Shown: positions 6,935 to 11,937 of the stretch, one piece after another
Layout of the letters: each line of letters opens with the position of its first letter
How positions within the stretch are numbered: the stretch's first letter is position 1
From: Desulfobacula sp.
GTDB lineage: Bacteria > Desulfobacterota > Desulfobacteria > Desulfobacterales > Desulfobacteraceae
Reading direction: 5' to 3'
NCBI GenBank assembly: GCA_011390085.1
Contig: JAABTB010000034.1
Location: forward strand, 1 to 11,937
DNA length: 11,937 nucleotides
The notes under the pieces: model-generated
Told to the model about the DNA's origin: nothing
What the model saw: only the letters and a program-made list of their open reading frames with translations
Databases searched by the model: none
Made by a program: the position numbers and the translations under genes

Positions 6935-6959
6935 AATTAATAGTACCTTTTAAATTATC

Positions 6960-7328
6960 CTACTTTTTCTTTTTAACCGCAGTCCTCTTAGGACCTTTTC
7001 GAGTTCTAGCGTTTGTTTTAGTTTTCTGACCCCTGCAGGGAAGGCCTTTACGATGGCGAAGTCCTCTATAACAACCGAGATCCATGAGTCTTTTGATACT
7101 CATGGAAACTTCACTTCTCAGCTCACCTTCAACCTTATACTCAGCGTCAATAATTTTCCTGATCTCGTTGACCTGTTCTTCCGTCAGATCATTTGCTTTT
7201 GTAGTAGGGTCAATACCTGTTTTTTGAAGAATCAGCTTTGATCTGTTTCTACCTATACCATAGATATAAGTTAAAGCGATCCATGCGTGCTTATCTTTTG
7301 GTAAATCTACTCCTGCGATACGTGCCAA
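6960..7328 (-). CDS. rpsM: 30S ribosomal protein S13
   Basis: The product has 122 residues. It starts [30 protein letters not shown], the helix-two-turn-helix domain, and carries the conserved [28 protein letters not shown] segment and a Lys-rich tail. S13 contacts the P-site tRNA and makes bridges to the large subunit. The start codon is TTG (7326-7328). Two purine-rich sites precede it: AGGGGG eight bases away and AAGGA three bases away. No nearby in-frame ATG exists. It follows rpmJ by 12 bases and is the first of the S13-S11-S4-alpha-L17 set. Confidence 0.98.
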   Translation of the reverse strand: MARIAGVDLPKDKHAWIALTYIYGIGRNRSKLILQKTGIDPTTKANDLTEEQVNEIRKIIDAEYKVEGELRSEVSMSIKRLMDLGCYRGLRHRKGLPCRGQKTKTNARTRKGPKRTAVKKKK

Positions 7329-7340
7329 ATTTCCTTCCCC

Positions 7341-7454
7341 CTATCCCTGCCGCTGTTTATGGTTCTTATTAATACAAATTACCCTCAGGACGCCACGTCT
7401 TTTTATGACTTTGCAATCTCTACAAATTTTTTTCACAGATGCTCGAACTTTCAT
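7341..7454 (-). CDS. rpmJ: 50S ribosomal protein L36 (zinc-binding form)
   Basis: This short gene codes for 37 residues, beginning [20 protein letters not shown] and ending HKQRQG. Cys11, Cys14, Cys27 and His32 form the CX2CX12CX4H zinc ribbon of the C+ L36 type. L36 is the smallest large-subunit protein and binds 23S rRNA. The ATG at 7452-7454 has AGGAG seven bases upstream. It is 41 bases after infA and 12 bases before rpsM, the standard order in bacteria. Confidence 0.98.
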   Translation of the reverse strand: MKVRASVKKICRDCKVIKRRGVLRVICINKNHKQRQG

Positions 7455-7495
7455 CTATTTGCTCCTATCTTATGATTCTCGAAAAAATCTTATCT

Positions 7496-7714
7496 TTATT
7501 TATATCTGTATGTAATCCTGCCCCGGCTTAAATCATAAGGGGATATCTCCACCGTCACCTTGTCCCCCGGAAGTATCTTTATAAAATGCATCCTCATTTT
7601 GCCTGAAATATGAGCAAGCAATACATGCTTATTCTCAAGCTCTACTCTGAACATGGCATTGGGTAGCGTTTCAAGTACTTTCCCGTCGACTTTGATGGGT
7701 TCTTCTTTTGCCAT
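7496..7714 (-). CDS. infA: Translation initiation factor IF-1
   Basis: The product has 72 residues and forms a single S1/OB-fold domain: [20 protein letters not shown], then [21 protein letters not shown] and [22 protein letters not shown]-1 occupies the A site of the 30S subunit during initiation. The ATG at 7714 gives the canonical length and N-terminus. A TTG twelve bases earlier (7724-7726) is rejected because AGAGGAG (7727-7733) abuts it directly. The same site lies twelve bases from the ATG, longer than usual. Another ATG at 7720-7722 in a different frame is closer to this site but opens only 26 codons. Confidence 0.97.
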   Translation of the reverse strand: MAKEEPIKVDGKVLETLPNAMFRVELENKHVLLAHISGKMRMHFIKILPGDKVTVEISPYDLSRGRITYRYK

Positions 7715-7752
7715 AAATGCATCCAACTCCTCTAGTGTTATAAAACATTAAA

Positions 7753-9072
7753 TCACGTCCTGCCTTTTATTCTTTTGCTCCCTGACCTGCCCAGAAACCC
7801 TTGGTAATTGCCGGAAATCAGATGAGATTCAATCTGAGCGATGGTATCAATGGAAACACCGACAACAATCAAAAGGGCGGTACCTCCAAAATAAAACGGA
7901 ATATTGAATTTCCCCATGAGCACCGTGGGCAGAACACAAACGGCAGAAATATAAACCGCTCCCCCCACCGTAATTCTTGTCAGCACTTTATCAATATACT
8001 CGGATGTTTTTTTGCCGGGTCGGATTCCTGGAATATAGCCCCCGTTCTTCTTCATGTTTTCAGCAACATTATCCGGATTGAACTGGACAGCTGTGTAGAA
8101 AAAACAGAAAAAGGTGATAAATCCGACATAAAGCATATAATACCAAATGGTTCCGGGGCTGAACATGGCTGCCACGGTTTGCATGAACGGAAGGTTTGAG
8201 AATTGAGCTAAAGTTGCCGGAAACATGATAATCGAAGAAGCAAAAATCGGCGGAATAACCCCGGCGGAATTAATCTTAAGGGGCAGGTGGGATGTCTGTC
8301 CACCATACATTTTTCTTCCGACAACCCGCTTGGCGTAATGTACGGGTATTCGCCTTTGTGCCTGCTCCATAAAAATAACAGCAGCAATAACAGCAACCAT
8401 GAGAATAATAATGATGATCAGCGTGAACAATCCCATTTCACCCGTTGTCATCAAGCGTACCGTATTCCCCATGGCAGAAGGGATTCCAGCCACAATACCT
8501 GCAAAAATGATCAGGGAAATGCCATTGCCGATCCCTCTTTCCGTGATCTGTTCTCCCAGCCACATGATAAAGGCGGTTCCAGCCGTGAGAGTGATAATGG
8601 TCACAAGCCTGAATCCCCACCCTGGATCTGGAACAATCGCAATTCCTGCAGGTGAAGTCATGGACTCGAGTCCCACACTGATCCCCAAGCCCTGGACAAT
8701 ACTCAATATCACCGTACCATATCTGGCCAGTTGGGTTTTCTTTTTCCGGCCGGCATCCCCTTCCTTTTTTAATTGATCCAGGTAAGGGACCACCACTGTC
8801 ATTAACTCCAGGATAATGGATGCACTGATATACGGCATGATCCCCAATGCAAAAATGGAAAGTCTTTCCAAGGCGCCACCGGAAAACATATTAAACATGG
8901 AAAACAGGGTACCCTCGGTGCTGGCAAAAAATGAAGCAAGAGCGGCACCGTTGATTCCGGGAGTGGGAACATGAATACCCACCCGGTAAACAAACAGCAA
9001 AGCAAGCGTAATGAAAAGCTTCCTTTTGAGTTCAGGAAGTTTAAGCAGGTTCTGGTAGCTGTTCTGGATCAT
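7753..9072 (-). CDS. secY: Protein translocase subunit SecY
   Basis: The product has 439 residues and the ten-helix layout of the SecYEG channel in the inner membrane. It begins with a cytoplasmic MIQNSYQNLLKLPELKRKL, then the first helix and VPTPGINGAAL. Conserved pieces include FALGIMPYISASIILELM (helix 2), the cytoplasmic loop basic patches (AQRRIPVHYAKRVVGRKMYGG), and FFCFFYTAVQFNPDNVAENMKKNGGYIPGIRPG in the second half. All segments are intact. The ATG at 9072 has AAGGA upstream. It lies 28 bases after rplO and 38 bases before infA, with no adenylate kinase or methionine aminopeptidase gene between. Confidence 0.99.
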   Translation of the reverse strand: MIQNSYQNLLKLPELKRKLFITLALLFVYRVGIHVPTPGINGAALASFFASTEGTLFSMFNMFSGGALERLSIFALGIMPYISASIILELMTVVVPYLDQLKKEGDAGRKKKTQLARYGTVILSIVQGLGISVGLESMTSPAGIAIVPDPGWGFRLVTIITLTAGTAFIMWLGEQITERGIGNGISLIIFAGIVAGIPSAMGNTVRLMTTGEMGLFTLIIIIILMVAVIAAVIFMEQAQRRIPVHYAKRVVGRKMYGGQTSHLPLKINSAGVIPPIFASSIIMFPATLAQFSNLPFMQTVAAMFSPGTIWYYMLYVGFITFFCFFYTAVQFNPDNVAENMKKNGGYIPGIRPGKKTSEYIDKVLTRITVGGAVYISAVCVLPTVLMGKFNIPFYFGGTALLIVVGVSIDTIAQIESHLISGNYQGFLGRSGSKRIKGRT

Positions 9073-9100
9073 TTATGAATTCCTTACATCACTTCTATGA

Positions 9101-9535
9101 TTATTCTATGCTGCCGCCGACAGATTCAATTTTTCCCCTGGCGGATTTGGAAACAAGAACATTCTTCAAAACAAATTTCTTTTTTGTTTCGCCCTGACCC
9201 AGAATCTTAACGCCGTCAAACCGGCCTTTTACCTTACCGGCCTTTTTCAGGGAATCAATATCAATGATGGACCCATCGTCAAACGAATCCAACTCTCGAA
9301 TATTTAGGACAGCATTCTGCGTTTTAAATATATTGCAAAACCCTCTTTTGGGAAGCCGTCTATACAAAGGCATCTGGCCGCCTTCGAAACCCGGTCTGAC
9401 ACTGCCCCCGGCTCTGGCTTTAAGTCCCTTATGTCCTTTTGTAGATGTCTTTCCCATTCCTGAACCCGGCCCACGGCCGATTCTTTTGCGTTTTTTCCGG
9501 GAACCGGGAGCCGGTGCTAAATCATGAATCTGCAT
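9101..9535 (-). CDS. rplO: 50S ribosomal protein L15
   Basis: The product has 144 residues. The basic, glycine-rich N-terminal extension (APAPGSRKKRKRIGRGPGSG) and the conserved GGQMPLYRRLPKRGFCN are typical. The globular C-terminal part runs VKILGQGETKKKFVLKNVLVSKSARGKIESVGG. L15 binds 23S rRNA in late assembly. Its ATG is one base after the rpmD stop, and the Shine-Dalgarno GGAGG lies inside the last rpmD codons, which indicates translational coupling. Confidence 0.99.
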   Translation of the reverse strand: MQIHDLAPAPGSRKKRKRIGRGPGSGMGKTSTKGHKGLKARAGGSVRPGFEGGQMPLYRRLPKRGFCNIFKTQNAVLNIRELDSFDDGSIIDIDSLKKAGKVKGRFDGVKILGQGETKKKFVLKNVLVSKSARGKIESVGGSIE

Positions 9536-9536
9536 A

Positions 9537-9719
9537 TTATACCTCCTCCACTTTCACAAGATGAGATACTTTCTTGACCTGCCCCAGAATAACCGGATCA
9601 GCATTATGTTCAACCGTATGGTGCATTTTTTTCAACCCCAGAGAACGGATGATCCGGCCATGTTTGGCAGGCCTTCCGATAGTGCTCCTGATTTGGGTGA
9701 TTCTAATTCTATCTGTCAT
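9537..9719 (-). CDS. rpmD: 50S ribosomal protein L30
   Basis: The product has 60 residues, the usual length for bacterial L30. It reads ITQIRSTIGRPAKHGRIIRSLGLKKMHHTV, the family signature, then PVILGQVKKVSHLVKVEEV. It is part of the large subunit. The ATG is twelve bases after the rpsE stop, with AGAGG eight bases upstream overlapping the rpsE end. The last codons serve as the ribosome site of rplO. Confidence 0.98.
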   Translation of the reverse strand: MTDRIRITQIRSTIGRPAKHGRIIRSLGLKKMHHTVEHNADPVILGQVKKVSHLVKVEEV

Positions 9720-9731
9720 TTTAGCAACCTC

Positions 9732-10226
9732 TTATAAATCTTCAGATCTAAGACCACGGCGTTTTGCCACTTCTTCCTTCGTACATAGGGATTGAAGTCC
9801 GGCCATTGTAGCCCTTACAATATTCTGTGTGTTATTTGTCCCGATACATTTGGTCAGGATATCCGTAACTCCAGCTGCTTCAAGGACGGCACGGATTCCG
9901 CCACCGGCAATGAGCCCGGTACCTGCAGAGGCCGGTTTCAACAATACACGTCCTGCTCCTGCCTTGCCGACCACTTCGAAGGGAACGGTGCCGTTTAGTA
10001 TGGACACTTTAACCATATTTCTTTTTGCTTTTTCCAAGCCTTTTTTAATTGCCTCGGGAACTTCTGTTGCTTTTCCGAGACCGTATCCCACGCTGCCTTC
10101 ACCGTCCCCAACAACGACCAGTGCACTAAAGCTGAAGTTTCTTCCGCCTTTTACAACCTTTGCAACGCGGTTAATTCTAACGACCTTATCAATTAATCCA
10201 CTTTCTTCAATCTGCTGTCTTGCCAA
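9732..10226 (-). CDS. rpsE: 30S ribosomal protein S5
   Basis: The product has 164 residues. It has the dsRNA-binding-like S5 N-terminal domain ([52 protein letters not shown]) and the C-terminal domain ([29 protein letters not shown]). S5 helps decoding accuracy and mRNA unwinding. The start is placed at TTG 10224-10226 because GGAGG at 10235-10239 lies eight bases before it. An earlier in-frame TTG at 10241 overlaps that same GGAGG and has no ribosome site of its own, so its five extra residues are unlikely to be made. It follows rplR by 18 bases. Confidence 0.97.
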   Translation of the reverse strand: MARQQIEESGLIDKVVRINRVAKVVKGGRNFSFSALVVVGDGEGSVGYGLGKATEVPEAIKKGLEKAKRNMVKVSILNGTVPFEVVGKAGAGRVLLKPASAGTGLIAGGGIRAVLEAAGVTDILTKCIGTNNTQNIVRATMAGLQSLCTKEEVAKRRGLRSEDL

Positions 10227-10244
10227 GGGTTTGTCCTCCAAAAT

Positions 10245-10613
10245 TTAAAAATTCAATCCGGCTTCACGGGCTCCGTCTGAAAGCGCTTTGATGCGCCCAT
10301 GATATAAAAATCCATTCCTGTCAAGAACCACTTTTGTAATTCCTTTATCAAGAGCTCTCTTGCCGACGAGGTTCCCAACCACCTTTGCAATTTCAACCTT
10401 CTTGCCTTCGATTTTTTGATCCTTGAATTCTTTATCAAGGGTTGATGCAGACACAATCGTGGTCCCGAGTGTATCATCAATAATCTGGGCATAAATATTC
10501 TTTGAACTTCTGAATACGCTTAATCTTGGGCGTTCCTGATTGCCGCAGATATTTTTCCTGATTCTTTGTTTTCTTTTAAGCCTTGACACAAGCCTTTGTG
10601 ATGTATTTCCCAT
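10245..10613 (-). CDS. rplR: 50S ribosomal protein L18
   Basis: The product has 122 residues. A Lys/Arg-rich N-terminus ([15 protein letters not shown]) is followed by [20 protein letters not shown] and [36 protein letters not shown], the 5S rRNA-binding fold. L18 brings 5S rRNA into the central protuberance with L5. ATG start, 20 bases after the rplF stop. Confidence 0.98.
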   Translation of the reverse strand: MGNTSQRLVSRLKRKQRIRKNICGNQERPRLSVFRSSKNIYAQIIDDTLGTTIVSASTLDKEFKDQKIEGKKVEIAKVVGNLVGKRALDKGITKVVLDRNGFLYHGRIKALSDGAREAGLNF

Positions 10614-10633
10614 AATCTTTATATTCCTGCCTA

Positions 10634-11176
10634 TTAGTCTTTACCTGCAGTCTTACCAGCTTTTCTGATAATTCTTTCATCTGCATACATAATCCCTTTG
10701 CCTTTATAGGGCTCCGGTGGTCTAATATCTCTTATGTTTGCTGCAACCTGGCCAAGAATTTCCTTGTCGATCCCCGTGAGGAGAACCTGTGTATTATTTT
10801 CTACAGTCACGGATATCCCCTCCGGAATTGTAAAATTTACCGGATTGGAATACCCCACATTCAGCGTGAGGCTATTCCCTTTTGCTTCGGCACGATATCC
10901 TATTCCGGAAAGAAGCAATTTTTTCTCATACCCGGTTGACACACCGGTTACCATATTGGAAATCAGGGACCGGTACAACCCTTGCAAAGCTACTTTTTTC
11001 TTATCGCTTGTATCTGTTTTTACATTTACAACGCTCTCGTTGATTTCAAGCTGGATAGCCGGATGCAGTTGTCGTTCGAGATTGCCTTTGGGACCTTTGA
11101 CGGACATCATATCCCCGTTAAGGGTAAATTGAACTTTTCCAGGAAGCTGAACCGGCTTTTTTCCTATTCTAGACAT
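10634..11176 (-). CDS. rplF: 50S ribosomal protein L6
   Basis: The product has 180 residues with the two repeated L6 domains. The N-terminus is [17 protein letters not shown] with [14 protein letters not shown]; the second domain has [25 protein letters not shown] and ends [30 protein letters not shown], which is highly conserved. L6 lies near the factor-binding site of the large subunit. ATG has AGGAG six bases upstream and follows rpsH by 14 bases. Confidence 0.99.
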   Translation of the reverse strand: MSRIGKKPVQLPGKVQFTLNGDMMSVKGPKGNLERQLHPAIQLEINESVVNVKTDTSDKKKVALQGLYRSLISNMVTGVSTGYEKKLLLSGIGYRAEAKGNSLTLNVGYSNPVNFTIPEGISVTVENNTQVLLTGIDKEILGQVAANIRDIRPPEPYKGKGIMYADERIIRKAGKTAGKD

Positions 11177-11190
11177 ATATTACTCCTGTA

Positions 11191-11589
11191 CTACCAAACG
11201 TTAAAAAGAATCTCACCGCCGATATTCGCTTCTTTGGCCTGCTTGTCCGTCATCACCCCTCTTGAGGTTGAGACAACTGATATACCAAGGCCATTCAAGA
11301 CCGGCTTAATCTGTTTTGATTTGCTGTAAACCCTTCTGGAGGGTTTGCTCACCCGTTCAATCCCAAAAATAGAAGGCTTCCCATCCGATACATATTTTAA
11401 ATAGATACGGATGGATCCCTGTACCTCGTTTTCAAGATATTTATAATCCTTGATATATCCCTGCTCTTTCAACACCCGAACCAGTTCCAGTTTGACCTTG
11501 GATCCGGGGATATCCACTTTGGCAAACCCTGCCTTACCACCATTCCTGATGCTTGTCAGCATGTCTGCAATTGGATCACTCGTTGCCAT
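11191..11589 (-). CDS. rpsH: 30S ribosomal protein S8
   Basis: The product has 132 residues. It opens with DPIADMLTSIRNG and closes with the conserved GLGISVVSTSRGVMTDKQAKEANIGGEILFNVW. S8 binds 16S rRNA helix 21 and in enterobacteria represses the spc operon at the rplE start; that region is mostly outside this window. ATG has AAGGAG seven bases upstream. It follows rpsN by 53 bases, the longest gap within the spc part of the operon seen here, with no evident hairpin. Confidence 0.99.
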   Translation of the reverse strand: MATSDPIADMLTSIRNGGKAGFAKVDIPGSKVKLELVRVLKEQGYIKDYKYLENEVQGSIRIYLKYVSDGKPSIFGIERVSKPSRRVYSKSKQIKPVLNGLGISVVSTSRGVMTDKQAKEANIGGEILFNVW

Positions 11590-11642
11590 TTGAAATCTCC
11601 TTAAAATACGCTGATATTGTCCTGCATATCAATCTCTGTGAA

Positions 11643-11828
11643 TTACCAGCTTGATTTGGTAACACCTGGAAGCTTGCCTTCCGAGGCAAGTGTCCGGAAA
11701 CAGATTCTGCAAATACCGGCTTTTCTGATAAATCCTCTTGGTCTACCGCATAGGGGGCATCTGTTGTATGCTCTCACAGAAAATTTTGGTTTTCTGCCTG
11801 CCTTTACGATCAAAGCTGTTTTTGCCAA
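11643..11828 (-). CDS. rpsN: 30S ribosomal protein S14 type Z (zinc-binding)
   Basis: The product has 61 residues, the short type Z form, [20 protein letters not shown] then [22 protein letters not shown] and the conserved end [11 protein letters not shown]. Cys24, Cys27, Cys40 and Cys43 form the zinc site. S14 lies in the head of the small subunit. The start is TTG (11826-11828), five bases after a strong AGGAGG. It follows rplE by 19 bases. Confidence 0.98.
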   Translation of the reverse strand: MAKTALIVKAGRKPKFSVRAYNRCPLCGRPRGFIRKAGICRICFRTLASEGKLPGVTKSSW

Positions 11829-11847
11829 GCCTTCCTCCTTAGAATCC

Positions 11848-11937
11848 TTAATTTTTAAAGGGCATTCCTAAAAATTTCAGTAATGCTTTGCCCTCTTCAT
11901 CTGTTTTGGCAGTGGTAACCACCGTCACATTAAGACC
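11848..11937 (-). CDS. rplE: 50S ribosomal protein L5, C-terminal part
   Basis: The last 29 codons of rplE enter from the right edge: [20 protein letters not shown], then KFLGMPFKN and a TAA. This matches the conserved L5 C-terminus (VTTA..DEE...LL...GMPF). Its place directly before rpsN in the transcript agrees. L5 binds 5S rRNA in the central protuberance. The remainder lies outside the window. Confidence 0.95.
   Translation of the reverse strand, partial: GLNVTVVTTAKTDEEGKALLKFLGMPFKN

Noticed and set aside
7724..7726. TTG at 7726 as the infA start
   Set aside because: The ribosome site abuts it with no spacing, and IF-1 normally begins at the MAKEE position.
7801..8776. Several + strand open frames across secY
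   Set aside because: They are antisense to a complete SecY with all helices intact and have no independent support.

Overview
The window looks like the chromosome of a Gram-negative, probably anaerobic Deltaproteobacterium (Desulfobacterota). A member of the Desulfobacterales is the most likely source. The reasons are the overall feel of the alpha-subunit, SecY and ribosomal protein sequences, the moderately AT-rich DNA, and secreted proteins next to an ECF sigma factor. This taxonomic call is pattern recognition, not a search result.

Two blocks converge on each other. The left block (1-4387) is on the + strand. It holds the tail of an unidentified gene, moaA (GTP 3',8-cyclase of molybdenum cofactor synthesis), a compact four-gene group (small His/Arg-rich secreted protein, ECF sigma factor, zinc-finger anti-sigma factor with one membrane segment, second small secreted protein), and a single gene for a GAF/DUF484-like diguanylate cyclase. 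An ECF-type promoter-like sequence lies before the four-gene group. A consensus -10 box lies before the cyclase gene.

The right block (4450-11937) is on the - strand. It is the distal part of the spc operon followed by the alpha operon, in transcription order: rplE (C-terminus only), rpsN, rpsH, rplF, rplR, rpsE, rpmD, rplO, secY, infA, rpmJ, rpsM, rpsK, rpsD, rpoA, rplQ. Together they encode ribosomal proteins of both subunits, the SecY translocation channel, initiation factor IF-1 and the RNA polymerase alpha subunit. No adk or map gene separates secY from infA. The operon ends at a strong hairpin (4389-4421) in the 34-62 bases between the last - strand gene and the convergent cyclase gene.

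The least ordinary parts are the self-contained ECF sigma/anti-sigma module with its two uncharacterised secreted proteins and a candidate autoregulatory promoter, and the use of TTG start codons by four small-subunit ribosomal protein genes (rpsN, rpsE, rpsM, rpsD), while every large-subunit gene whose start is visible uses ATG. No mobile element, CRISPR array, tRNA, rRNA or origin was seen, and no gene-free stretch exceeds 300 bases.
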